From the NCBI RefSeq assembly GCF_030272615.1, contig NC_081407.1, forward strand, positions 374,917,518 through 374,950,017: a DNA stretch of 32,500 nucleotides. The letters are read 5' to 3'. The notes under the pieces are model-generated. The model was not told the origin of the DNA, made no database searches, and saw only the letters and a list, made by a program, of their open reading frames with translations. This DNA comes from Cryptomeria japonica (Eukaryota > Streptophyta > Pinopsida > Cupressales > Cupressaceae). Shown here piece by piece: positions 1 to 10,415 of the stretch (positions are counted from its first letter, which is position 1; each line of letters opens with the position of its first letter). The position numbers were made by a program, and so were the translations under genes.

Positions 1-2540
1 TCTCTGTCTTTCCCTTTCTTTTAATACGTTTGTGTTAAATAGTGCCTCTGTTCAAACGCAGACTAGCGCTATTGTAACAAAACGTTGTACAAATCACCTT
101 GTAACCAAAAAAAAATAAAAAAATTTAGGCTTGTAGAAGCCCACCAAATAGGCAGATTTTACTAACTATTTTTCTCTTTTGTGCAGATTTAAATTAGATT
201 AAAGAGTAGATTTATATTTTTTACTAACTTGTTTTTGAAGTTGGTTTTAAAAATGAATTCACTTTTTATTTTGGTTTAAAATTAACTTCACATTTCAAAT
301 TTGGGCTTTTGAAAAAGAATCACACATTTGTTTGGGGCTCTTAAAAAGAATTTCATTGTTCAAAGGTAAAAAGAACCACAAACTTATACAAAAACAACTT
401 TATTTTTTTTTTTTTGCAAGTTAGGAAACAAACTTCGTTTTGGTGCTTAAAATCAACAAGGCAAATTTTATTTCTTGCATCAAGATAAAACTCACAATCC
501 ACACTTCCATTTTTGGTGCAAATAAAATTCACAATCAACTTGTCTCATTTTTAAAGCAATCTTACTTCATGCAAACGTGTTTTTCATTAAGTTGACCAGG
601 ATTTTCAAATTCTAGTTTACTCAAACAATTGCCTTTGAAAATTAAAAAGAACACCATGATTGTTGGAGCAACATCTCCAAATAGTTAGATCACATTGCAA
701 TGATAGATTAAAAAGAACAGGAGTTTTTCGTGCTTGGCACACTTGTGCAAAGAGTTGGTCGAGTGGTCCTACTTCTAACACACACTATCCTCTCCCTTGG
801 CTTTCGTGGTCCTAGGTGCAAGAGAAAAGTGTTAGTAACACTCACATTTTATCTTTTTAAGAGAGGCCTGCCAAGGGATCGATACTCTTGGGAACGACCT
901 CGAGCGGTAAATCCTTCGAGCCGCTATAGAAATCAGGTGAGAGCGAAAGCTGTAGCCTTGGGTATAGCTGTTCCTACAGTGTAACTGGCCGAAAGGACAA
1001 ATGGGCCCCACCACCAGTTACAAGGCTCTTAAGTGAGTCACTGCAGAATGAACTTATGTCCAAAGCCATCGAACATGACTAAACACCTTTAAGTAGTAGC
1101 CCACCTATTCTATTGATTGAGGATATTTGAGGTATAATTTAGTGCAAGAGCATAGATGGTTTTGCTCCCAAGATACTCACCATACATATTTCCTTGAGTA
1201 GAAACATAGCTTTTTGAAAAGTCACTTGTGGCTTGATAAAAGTGGTGACTCCCCCATCATAGGGATCATCTATTTGTTATGCTCGTGCAAGACTTAGTAT
1301 ATCACATCCTTACCTGCCATGGCGGGATTCATAAGGTATGTAGTACCAAAGTCGAAGAAATATCAAGATGTGGGCTAAATTTATCACAACTGGCCATTTG
1401 ACCTTAGGGATAAAAAGTGTTTGAAGTGTGTTCGTTTTACAGACCTAGTGCGAATTGAGCCGACTTCAGGCTTTGGAAATACACCTTAAAATAAATCTAA
1501 AGGAAGGGTCAAAAACAAGTCCAAGGATTGGGTTGATCTAGACCCATACTCATTTGTGCCTTTGAGGCTACAATCTTGTGTTTGTGTGCTTGCTTTGTTT
1601 TCTTGTCAAAGAAAAATCAGAAAATCAATCCCAAAAACAAAGTATTCATCCAACATCTGTCAACACAACCAAAAATACCAAAAACAAAGTGCAAACAAAC
1701 AAAGAGTCAAAAATTTATGACCATTCTTCACATCTTGCGAAAGAAGAAGTGTCATCAGAATATCACCTTGAAAAGGAGACCACTAAGCTCAAAGGCTTTG
1801 ATCAAAAGGAGGAAATTCTTCTATCTCAATAGACAAATTTTTGTCTCACATAGAGTCTTTCTACATCGCATGCGTCTATACCTTCAAGAAAAAAACAAAC
1901 GAGTTTGATTCAGAATCATTGAACCGCAGAGCTTTTATGCAATATAGAGCTCTGAGTTATCACAAAAATAAAGGAGGAAAGATTAATCCCAACTTCTTCC
2001 CAAACATCTGTATCACCTACAACACAACTCGAGAAGTGCCACCAACGCCTGAAAGGGAAGAAGTAGAGTTTGTTCCATTTGTAAACACAAAGTTTTTATT
2101 GAAGTTGAAAACAAAACATCCATCATCTCATTCATACATCATTATTCCATCATCAATTCATCCCAAAACTCTCAAAACATTAAGAGGTTCTTGTCCCACG
2201 ATTCCTTTTTAGATATTGCTTGAAATCAAACACATCACATCACTTTTAGATTGTTTCTACATCTAGGATAAGCTCATCCTAAGAGACACATCTACGCAGG
2301 TTAAAACTAGTTCATGAGTGAATCCTCTCATTACTAGGTAGTCAAAATCTGTAACACATCTCAGATTTCTCTACACCTTATCACATCCAAAATCATCAAA
2401 ACAAACAAGCAATTCAAAGAAAGAATTCTGGTTACATTTACCTTTAGAGTGCTAGAGATCTACAATCCACTAATCATCCATCTTTCATCGAACAACTCAT
2501 CATCATCTTCAATCAACTTCAACACAAACTTGCAAACAAA
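1..2540 (+). other. Long 5' leader of the gypsy element
   Basis: About 2.5 kb upstream of the Gag start with no convincing gene. The first 700 bases are AT-rich with poly-A and poly-T runs. Bases 860-1030 are more GC-balanced and contain inverted repeats. Three overlapping frames of 84-123 codons between 1576 and 2212 are Lys/Asn/Ser-rich, lie in different frames and have no domain I recognise, so I do not call them genes. Tat elements commonly have long leaders. I found no sure primer-binding site. A TGGTGACTC stretch near 1245 has the right first bases, but no LTR end precedes it. Confidence 0.6.
980..1022 (+). other. Inverted repeat (candidate RNA hairpin) in gypsy leader
   Basis: TGTAACTGG (980-988) and CCAGTTACA (1014-1022) are perfect 9-bp inverted repeats around a 25-base loop. 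The loop also holds GGCC/GGGCC complementary bases. A second small inverted repeat, AGCGG/CCGCT, lies upstream at about 903-925. In the genomic RNA this could fold into a stem-loop of the kind used for packaging or dimerisation, but that role is only an inference. Confidence 0.45.
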
Positions 2541-5500
2541 ATGGCTCAAACCCGATCGCGATCAAGGCAACGAGAAATAGAAATTGAGGAAGAAGAGGAC
2601 AACCTCAATGAATTTCAAGAAGCACTTGGAGGAAATGTAAATGATGAAAACCCAAGTAGTCCCACTCCTTCAACAATCGAAAGGGTTCAGCATAACCCTC
2701 ACTTTAACAGATTATTTGATGAAATTCTCAGGAGCAATGCGGATGCTCACTTCTTAAGACTTGCTCAAGAAGGAGCCAAACTCCCCTCAGACTTTGATCT
2801 TGCCCAATTAAGACAAGCATCAGAAAGACAAAGTCACCATGAGGAGGAAAGGCGTAGAGATCCCATCAGATATAACATCCCTCGAGGTAACCCACCACCT
2901 CCTCCTCCAAATGAAATGGAGATGTTGCGGCAACAAGTTGAGAATCTCGCCCAACAACTTCATAGTGGTGTTAAAACCAATCAATTTTCACTTAACGACA
3001 TCTGTCCCTATCCGTTTGATAGGAATCTTTATATGCCACCCTTTCCACGCGGGTTCGAAACACCCAAATTTGAAAAATATAGAGGAAAGGGAGATCCCCG
3101 CGATCATGTCCGAGAATTTCATTCCGCTTGTCTCGAAGTTGCATATGAAGACACATACTTAATGCGCCTTTTTCCCCAAAGCTTGGGAGGAACAACCACA
3201 TCATGGTTTTCCCGACTACCAGGTGGCATAAGAACATTTGAGGAACTCATCCAGAAGTTCCTATCTCATTACTCTTATAATATTGAACGCGACATCACCA
3301 TGGTTGATCTATGCAATACCAAACAAAAACCAGGTGAACTATTCTCAGTATTCCTGCAACGATGGCGCCAAATGTCTAGCAGACGTTCTCTTCAGTTACC
3401 TGAACGAGAACTAGTGGAAATTTTCATTTCCAACTTAAACGAAGAAATGGAATTTCACCTGGATGTCAAAGACACAGATTCTTTTAACGATATGATCACC
3501 AAAGGTATAAAATGTGAAAGGGCACTCATCAAAAAAGGACTCATCAAAATCTTTAATGAACCCAAAGATGGTCCTCGCCCGCGCTTCAATAGCGATAAAC
3601 CGAACTTCTGGAACAAGAATAAGAATATCGTTAACGATGGAGTTGTGGATGCTCGGACTGTCCAAAATGCACAACCTGTGGTTCGGTTTGCAGGACAAAA
3701 TCCTCCACCTCAAAATAACACAAATGTTCTTCCTAATCAAGGTCGCATCACATCTCAGGATGAACCAAGACCTCGTCCACAAAAACAAAAACGCACATAC
3801 ACTCCCTTAGGGGAACCCATTGAAACAGTGTTGCGACAACTCCTCTCTCAAAATTTGGTCACTCTACCTAAGCTATCAAATTATGAGCCTCAGGTCAAAC
3901 CGGCATGGTGGAGAGATACTGAACATTGTGAATTCCATCAAGGAAGAGGACACAAAACAAGTAATTGTCACCGATTGAAAGATCTCATTCAGGATCTTAT
4001 TGACCGAGGAGAAATTGAAATTGAAGGGCATGACCCAAAAACAACCAATAATGATCAACAGATGTTCAAGAATCCACTTCCATCACAAGATCAAAGGGGT
4101 CCTTCCACTTCCAGACGAGGTCCTGATACCACTGATTATACGCAGGCTGCGTATAATTACACTGTCAATCACCTGTATGATGCCAGTGAACAAATTGCAA
4201 CTATCACCTTCAAAAATCCCACCTCAAATTGCAATGTTGTTACGCGTCGCGGCAAAGTTACCATCAAGGCAGCTCCACAAGGCACCACCTCTGTCCCAAA
4301 GCAATATAACCTTGTGGAACAATTAGACAAAACGCCTGCGCTTATATCCATTTTAGAGCTGTTACGCCTATCGCCATCTCATAAAACAATCTTGGATCAA
4401 GCACTCCAAGAGGCGTCAGTCCCTGCAAACTTGAATACAGACCAATTTCAAGCCATGGTTGGAAATCTAAAGTCATCACCTTGTCTCACTTTTTCTGAAA
4501 GCGACAACTCTTCTTTCCAACAACCTCATAACGCCTCACTCCACATTGAAGGCTTTGTCAACCAACACAGGATCAAGCGAGTCTTGATTGATAATGGAGC
4601 AGGCCTAAACATTTGCACACTACAGTTGGTCACAGCATTGGGCTATGCAGTAGAATCAGTGGATCCTCGCAAGAAGATCACCATCAAGGCCTATGATGAT
4701 GCAGAGCATTCATCCAAAGGAGCTGTGGTACTACCAATCCGAGTGGGCCCTGCGGTAAAGCACATCATCTGTCAGGTTCTGGACCTTCCTCTGCCATATA
4801 ATCTATTATTAGGGAGACCTTGGATACATGCCATGCAAGCCGTTCCATCTACCTACCATCAATGTATCAAGTTCCCACATAACGGGGTCGAGATCACAAT
4901 CCTGGGCGATGCAAATCCCTTTGCATTTTGCCATAATATCAGCCATCAACCAGAGATTACCGTTCCTAATAATAGAGAAGCCATTTCCTCCACATCATAT
5001 ATAAATCCCGCCTCTCTTGCCAGTTCAAACACCCCTATACCCAAGCAAGAAAAGCTTAAGATGAAAATCGCAGAGGAAGGTCCTGGAGAATACAACTTGA
5101 GTCAGCTCTTTTGTGTGGGACAAATGCCCACTTCTCCTAGAACACATGGTAAACCACAGCAGTTGCTCCAGCAACCACTAATCACGCCAGCATGTGCCTT
5201 AACGCCTTTCATCCTTGGAAAGAGTCAAGAGGAAGAAACACAAGATGAGGACCTAGCGGACTGGATCTATAAGGATCCCATCACCACTGATAAACCGCAA
5301 GTTACACTTCCTACGGAACAGTATGGTAAAGGCCTCCTCATTATGCAAAGAATGGGGTATGATGGTCAGAGTGCTTTGGGATACTGCAAACAAGGACGAC
5401 ATGAACCACTGCTGCCAGAGTTCAAGCCCAAAGGTAATACAGGCCTAGGTTTTGAAAAAGAGATCCTTCCTAAACTCAGATTTAAAGGAAAACCTAGCAA

Positions 5501-8500
5501 ACCATTTTGCCCACCTACTGTAAAGAGGACACCTTTCATAATCAAAGCACCATCAAGCAATATTGCCATTGCCCCATCGAGGCTCACAACCCCACCGCAA
5601 CCATCTACAATGCCAATCATCCCACCAAATGAACCAGTAATCCCATCAGCAACACCATTTGTAGCAGCAACTATATTGGAACCCGCAGCAGCATCTATGG
5701 CACCAGTAGTTCCAGCAGAAGCCACTGAGTCACCATTACCGATACTTCTAGTGACAAATCCATTAAACCCCATCACAATTCCTGCAGCACCGATCACTAC
5801 AAGGATACATAAACCAATCACACCTGCCGTGTTTAACTCCAAAGACATCCCAGTATGGTATAGCAATCGGATGCTGGAGAGTGATTCAGAGACCGACTCA
5901 CATGAGTGGGAATTCGATTCAGTGCAACTTAACACTTCAGATGAGGAAGACACATCACCACCTCCACCCCGCAAAGACATCCCTGTTTACGGAGAAGCAC
6001 AGATAAAGACCACTTGGGTACCTGAGCTGGAAACATCTTCCATAGACCCTACGTCTCATCCTACGCCTGATTCTGACAGGGAGAGTACCATCAACGACCT
6101 TCACCACACTGTCTTAACCCTCACTGATACATCTCCCGCACTTAACTTAATCGATGAAGTAATGCCCATTATCCACCCTGAACTCATCGAATGGAACCAA
6201 CCAAATCCCCCATGTCTTGACCTCTTCCAAAATGATGAGGCTATCATTGACTTTTTGGAATTAAGGGATAATCTACCAAGCGGGGATCACAAAGCTGGAT
6301 TCGCCATTGAACTTAATAGCGTAGCATACTTCGGGGCGGATGCCAAATCCTTCAGCTGCAAAAATATAACAATAAAACATGGATCTTCCAGTGAAAACCA
6401 CACTGTGGCACTATTTGATCCGACAAAAGTAAAAAGAAAGAGCGTATCCAATGGTGAAAACCTCTCTGAGGCGCCTAAGGATGAAGGGTTTGACATCCTC
6501 CCTGCTAGTACACAACAGGAACGATCAACGATTCTTATCGAGGAAACCAAAGAATACAATGTGGGGACTCCTGAAAACCCTCATATCATACATCTGGCAT
6601 CTCTTCTCACTCCAGAGGAACAGCCTCAATTTATAGAGTTCTTCCAACAGCGTCAGATCAACTTTGCATGGTCATATGCAGACATGCCTGGGCTTGATCC
6701 TGATTTAGTCATGCATCATCTCACAGTAGCAAAAGGAGCCAAACCTGTCAAGCAGAAGCTTCGTAAGATGCATCCTCAGATTGCCGTGCTAGTCAAAACA
6801 GAACTCAAGAAACTCTTGGATGTTGGTTTCATTAGACCAATTGATTATGCAGAATGGATCTCCAACATTGTACCAGTTGGCAAACCAAAAGGGGGCATCC
6901 GCATTTGTACAGACTTCAGAGATCTGAATAAGGCATGTCCTAAGGATGACTTCCCTCTACCAAATATCGACATCATAGTAGATTTGACAGCAGGACATGC
7001 CATGCTTTCACTCATGGATGGCTTTTCAGGATACAATCAAATAAAGATCGCACCAGAGGACCAACATAAGACAGCCTTCACATGTCCATGGGGCACATAC
7101 TGCTGGAATGTAATGCCTTTTGGTCTAAAGAATGCAGGAGCGACCTATCAAAGAGCAATGACCACCATCTTCCATGACATGATGCATACTATAATGGAAG
7201 ATTATGTGGATGATTTACTAGCAAAATCACTTACTAGAGAAGGACATCTTCACATCTTAGATAAAATATTTGATAGACTGGAACAATACCATGTTCGACT
7301 CAACCCAAAGAAATGTGTCTTTGGAGTGACCTCCGGGAAGCTTCTAGGATACATTGTCTCAAGCAAAGGCATTGAGGTTGACCCAGCAAAGGTAAAAGCT
7401 ATCATGGACATGCCACCACCAAGGAATATCAGTCAGCTAAGGACACTACAAGGACGACTTCAATCCATCCGAAGATTCATTGCACAATTGGCTGATAAGT
7501 GTCACCCATTTACACATTTGCTACACAAGAACATCCGCTTTCAGTGGGATGCTCGATGCCAGCAAGCATTTCAGACACTTAAAGACTATCTCATGAATCC
7601 ACCATTGCTGATGCCACCAGATCCAAGTAGACCATTGTTACTCTATATCTCAGCAACAAGTACAACATTGGGTGTACTACTAGCACAACATAATGCAGAA
7701 GGTAAAGAGTGTGCTGTATACTACATCTCTCGCACACTGGTGGGCTATGAACTCAATTACACACCTATTGAGCGAGCTTGCCTAGCAGTAATCTTGGCAG
7801 CCACTAAACTGAGGCACTATCTGTTAACACACAAGGTACAACTCATTGCAAAGATTGATCCACTCAAGTATTTACTCAGCAAAGCAGCATTGACAGGTCG
7901 CTTGGCCAAATGGGTGATGATTCTAAGTGAATTTGACATTGAGTATGTGGACCGTAAAGCTATCAAAGGGCAGGTCATTGCAGATCAATTGGCCGATGCA
8001 CCACTCATAGGCGATCATCCCCTCATTTCCAATTTTCCAGATGAAGAGATATTCATGCTCACAGAAGTACAACCATGGAAGCTATATTTTGATGGTTCAT
8101 ACACTAGGCACAGCTCGGGGGCAGGCATTCTGTTTATCACACCTCAAGGTGATAGCATCCCGAAGTCTTACAGGCTCACATTTCCATGCACAAACAACAT
8201 AGCAGAGTATGAGGCCTTGATCACGGGACTCAGGTTAGCCGTACAATGGAAATTACAAGAACTACAAGTATATGGCGATTCCCAACTAGTCATTCGACAA
8301 GCAACAGATGAATATCAGACCAAAGATGATAAACTCATGCCATATAAGCAAATGGTGGACAATCTAAAGGCATCATTTACTACTATCACTTTTGAGCAGA
8401 TACCAAGAGATCAGAATCGAGTTGCTGATGCCATGGCTACCATCGCATCTCTACTAGATCTTCCACAGAATTCAATACGCTACGAGTTCTTGGTAGAACA

Positions 8501-9827
8501 GCTTTGGATTCTCGCTTATGATATCCCCGAATCCGAAATGATATGTCGCCTTGTCGGTTCTGAATCCCCATGGTATGGTGAGTTCTACACTTATCTCCGT
8601 GATCACACCCTTCCTCCCAACCAATCAAATAATCAACGTAAAACCTTCATTCGCCAAACTGCTCGATATACCATTATTGCTGAAACCCTATACCGACGTA
8701 GTCTTGATGGTACTCTCCTTCGATGTCTGGAACAAGATGAGATAACAAAGGCTTTGGAAGAGGTACATGAAGGAATTTGTGGGACTCACTCAAGTGGTCC
8801 GTCACTAGCCAAGAAACTCTTGCGAGCTGGATATTATTGGCCATCTATGGAAAAGGATTCCTACTACTTTGTCAAAAAATGCAAGAAATGTCAAGTTCAT
8901 GGCGACCTGATACATGCACCGGCCCAGGAACTGCAACCAATCACAACACCATGGCCTTTCTGTCAATGGGGTCTTGATCTTGTGGGTAAAATCCATCCAT
9001 CTTCATCCAATGGCCATAAATTCATTATTACCGCCACCGAATATTTCACAAAGTGGATCGAAGCTGTTCCACTTACCCAAGTCACCGGCAAGCAGATCGC
9101 CTCATTCATCCTCAACTACATCATCTGTCGGTATGGTGTGCCCATGTCCATTGTCACAGATAACGGTCTTCCTTTCAAAAATCAGGATGTCTGTGAGCTT
9201 TGTGAGAAATTTCATATCCAACACCGCTTTTCCACTCCCTATTACCCACAAGGCAATGGTCAGGCTGAAGCATCCAATAAAAACATATTGAGGATCCTAA
9301 AGAAGACAGTCAATGATGCCGGCCGTGATTGGCATGTTCAATTGAATCCAGCGCTATGGGCATATCGAACTAGCATTCGGACCCCTACAGGTGCAACTCC
9401 TTATTCATTGGTCTATGGTGCTGAAGCTATCTTACCTATTGAGGTCGAGATACCATCCTTACGAGTTTCATTGCACAATCTCATCGATGATGAAGCATAC
9501 AGAGTATCTCGTCTTCAGGACTTAGAGTTACTAGATGAGAAGCGACAAGCTGCATACAATCACCTCAAAGCCTATCAGCAGCGCATGAGTAGAAGCTACA
9601 ATCACCGAGTTAGATCTCGTACATTTGAGGTAGGTGATCTTGTTCTTCGCGAAAATCCTCGCAACCAACCAAATAGAGAACATCAAGGCAAGTTTGAATC
9701 AAATTGGCTCGGCCCATATGTTGTCACTGCTGTATTCGGGTCCGGGGCATATCAGTTGGCTACATCAGAAGGAGAACCGCTTGCAGATCCAATCAACAGC
9801 ATGCACCTCAAAAGGTTTTATACCTAA
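2541..9827 (+). CDS. gag-pol: Gag-Pro-Pol polyprotein, Tat-type Ty3/gypsy
   Basis: An uninterrupted 2428-residue frame. The start ATG lies in a good plant context (AACAAAATGGC). Domains in order: Gag core (about 170-330); a zinc-knuckle-like CEFHQGRGHKTSNC (about 460-475); aspartic protease with D684 in LIDNGAG and a flap-end LLLGRPW; G-patch (about 925-980); a Pro/Ser/Thr-rich then acidic spacer (about 985-1340); reverse transcriptase (about 1380-1640) with YVDD at 1555-1558; a first RNase H (about 1690-1815) whose first Asp is lost (YISATS); a second, archaeal-type RNase H with D1851, E1889, D1913 and D1963; integrase with an HHCC finger (about 2085-2125) and catalytic D2146, D2207, E2243 (D-35-E); and a C-terminal WLGPY module. 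Products would act in cytoplasmic virus-like particles and then the nucleus. There is no stop or frameshift between Gag and Pol. No key residue I checked in RT, aRNH or integrase is missing, so it may be functional, but expression is unknown. Confidence 0.95.
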   Translation: MAQTRSRSRQREIEIEEEEDNLNEFQEALGGNVNDENPSSPTPSTIERVQHNPHFNRLFDEILRSNADAHFLRLAQEGAKLPSDFDLAQLRQASERQSHHEEERRRDPIRYNIPRGNPPPPPPNEMEMLRQQVENLAQQLHSGVKTNQFSLNDICPYPFDRNLYMPPFPRGFETPKFEKYRGKGDPRDHVREFHSACLEVAYEDTYLMRLFPQSLGGTTTSWFSRLPGGIRTFEELIQKFLSHYSYNIERDITMVDLCNTKQKPGELFSVFLQRWRQMSSRRSLQLPERELVEIFISNLNEEMEFHLDVKDTDSFNDMITKGIKCERALIKKGLIKIFNEPKDGPRPRFNSDKPNFWNKNKNIVNDGVVDARTVQNAQPVVRFAGQNPPPQNNTNVLPNQGRITSQDEPRPRPQKQKRTYTPLGEPIETVLRQLLSQNLVTLPKLSNYEPQVKPAWWRDTEHCEFHQGRGHKTSNCHRLKDLIQDLIDRGEIEIEGHDPKTTNNDQQMFKNPLPSQDQRGPSTSRRGPDTTDYTQAAYNYTVNHLYDASEQIATITFKNPTSNCNVVTRRGKVTIKAAPQGTTSVPKQYNLVEQLDKTPALISILELLRLSPSHKTILDQALQEASVPANLNTDQFQAMVGNLKSSPCLTFSESDNSSFQQPHNASLHIEGFVNQHRIKRVLIDNGAGLNICTLQLVTALGYAVESVDPRKKITIKAYDDAEHSSKGAVVLPIRVGPAVKHIICQVLDLPLPYNLLLGRPWIHAMQAVPSTYHQCIKFPHNGVEITILGDANPFAFCHNISHQPEITVPNNREAISSTSYINPASLASSNTPIPKQEKLKMKIAEEGPGEYNLSQLFCVGQMPTSPRTHGKPQQLLQQPLITPACALTPFILGKSQEEETQDEDLADWIYKDPITTDKPQVTLPTEQYGKGLLIMQRMGYDGQSALGYCKQGRHEPLLPEFKPKGNTGLGFEKEILPKLRFKGKPSKPFCPPTVKRTPFIIKAPSSNIAIAPSRLTTPPQPSTMPIIPPNEPVIPSATPFVAATILEPAAASMAPVVPAEATESPLPILLVTNPLNPITIPAAPITTRIHKPITPAVFNSKDIPVWYSNRMLESDSETDSHEWEFDSVQLNTSDEEDTSPPPPRKDIPVYGEAQIKTTWVPELETSSIDPTSHPTPDSDRESTINDLHHTVLTLTDTSPALNLIDEVMPIIHPELIEWNQPNPPCLDLFQNDEAIIDFLELRDNLPSGDHKAGFAIELNSVAYFGADAKSFSCKNITIKHGSSSENHTVALFDPTKVKRKSVSNGENLSEAPKDEGFDILPASTQQERSTILIEETKEYNVGTPENPHIIHLASLLTPEEQPQFIEFFQQRQINFAWSYADMPGLDPDLVMHHLTVAKGAKPVKQKLRKMHPQIAVLVKTELKKLLDVGFIRPIDYAEWISNIVPVGKPKGGIRICTDFRDLNKACPKDDFPLPNIDIIVDLTAGHAMLSLMDGFSGYNQIKIAPEDQHKTAFTCPWGTYCWNVMPFGLKNAGATYQRAMTTIFHDMMHTIMEDYVDDLLAKSLTREGHLHILDKIFDRLEQYHVRLNPKKCVFGVTSGKLLGYIVSSKGIEVDPAKVKAIMDMPPPRNISQLRTLQGRLQSIRRFIAQLADKCHPFTHLLHKNIRFQWDARCQQAFQTLKDYLMNPPLLMPPDPSRPLLLYISATSTTLGVLLAQHNAEGKECAVYYISRTLVGYELNYTPIERACLAVILAATKLRHYLLTHKVQLIAKIDPLKYLLSKAALTGRLAKWVMILSEFDIEYVDRKAIKGQVIADQLADAPLIGDHPLISNFPDEEIFMLTEVQPWKLYFDGSYTRHSSGAGILFITPQGDSIPKSYRLTFPCTNNIAEYEALITGLRLAVQWKLQELQVYGDSQLVIRQATDEYQTKDDKLMPYKQMVDNLKASFTTITFEQIPRDQNRVADAMATIASLLDLPQNSIRYEFLVEQLWILAYDIPESEMICRLVGSESPWYGEFYTYLRDHTLPPNQSNNQRKTFIRQTARYTIIAETLYRRSLDGTLLRCLEQDEITKALEEVHEGICGTHSSGPSLAKKLLRAGYYWPSMEKDSYYFVKKCKKCQVHGDLIHAPAQELQPITTPWPFCQWGLDLVGKIHPSSSNGHKFIITATEYFTKWIEAVPLTQVTGKQIASFILNYIICRYGVPMSIVTDNGLPFKNQDVCELCEKFHIQHRFSTPYYPQGNGQAEASNKNILRILKKTVNDAGRDWHVQLNPALWAYRTSIRTPTGATPYSLVYGAEAILPIEVEIPSLRVSLHNLIDDEAYRVSRLQDLELLDEKRQAAYNHLKAYQQRMSRSYNHRVRSRTFEVGDLVLRENPRNQPNREHQGKFESNWLGPYVVTAVFGSGAYQLATSEGEPLADPINSMHLKRFYT
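5315..5480 (+). other. G-patch domain inside the gypsy polyprotein
   Basis: Residues about 925-980 read YGKGLLIMQRMGYDGQSALG followed by an acidic/basic linker, a Pro, and a second NTGLGFE glycine cluster. This matches the G-patch pattern (hydrophobic-x-x-MG-aromatic-x-G-x-x-LG ... P ... GLG). G-patches bind RNA or recruit DEAH helicases in cellular proteins and follow the protease in betaretroviruses. Here too it sits after the protease and before RT. The second gypsy element has a decayed copy at the same place. Confidence 0.75.
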
Positions 9828-10234
9828 GGTGTACAGAGCATCAGGCTCCACTGCACATCAGAAAATACCAAAAACATTCAGAAAATGTCCTGAAGAAAAT
9901 ACAAAAACATTCACAAAAGTAAAGAAAAAAATCATGCATCCAAATGGTGAACAACCACTCCGGTGGCACCTTGGGTAAGTACGATGGCGAAAACCTGGCA
10001 AACAGGCGCCACTCGTAAAGGCTATGGCTCCATTGTCTTTCAGGCTTGTTGCGATCACATTCATACATACACACATCCATCCATCTAACCATGGCTTGTT
10101 ATTTTATCTGTAATCCAAGAAAGTACTTCATGCGTCTAGCATCCCGCTTTTTCATAAATCATGTCCAACTTGGGGGCAATGCCCTTACAATCTAGATGAT
10201 GGAAGTGGATTCTACATTACTGGTGATTCATTGG

Positions 10235-10415
10235 CAAAAACATTCAAAAATGTCTCGCAAAATACAAAAACATTCAAAAATGTCTCGCAAAATACAAAAA
10301 CATTCAAAAATGTCTCGCAAAATCCAAAAACATTCAAAAATGACTCACAAAATCCAAAAACATTCAAAAACTATTACACAAAATCCAAAAACATTGAAAA
10401 ACCCATCGAAAATCA
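10235..10415 (+). repeat. Tandem array of a 30-bp unit (about six copies)
   Basis: Units start at 10235, 10265, 10295, 10325, 10355 and 10386, each beginning CAAAAACATTCAAAAATG. The first three units are nearly identical. The last three diverge, and one base is inserted in the fifth. Because the period is a multiple of three, the array creates spurious open frames. Related, more diverged copies occur at about 9855-9925 just after the Pol stop. Confidence 0.92.

Noticed and set aside
1241-1262. TGGTGACTCC considered as the primer-binding site of element 1
   Set aside because: No LTR end (CA) or homology to the 3' LTR lies directly upstream.
1576-2212. Three overlapping Lys/Asn/Ser-rich frames of 84-123 codons upstream of Gag
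   Set aside because: Different frames, low complexity, no recognisable domain; possible leader frame, but not supported as a gene.
5366-5980. 204-codon minus-strand frame rich in Gly, Val and Ala with membrane-like stretches
   Set aside because: It is the antisense shadow of the Pro/Ala/Thr-rich spacer of the gypsy polyprotein; no start context or domain supports it.
10235-10415. Regular repeats considered as a CRISPR array
   Set aside because: Repeats are directly adjacent without unique spacers, and the context is a eukaryotic retrotransposon.
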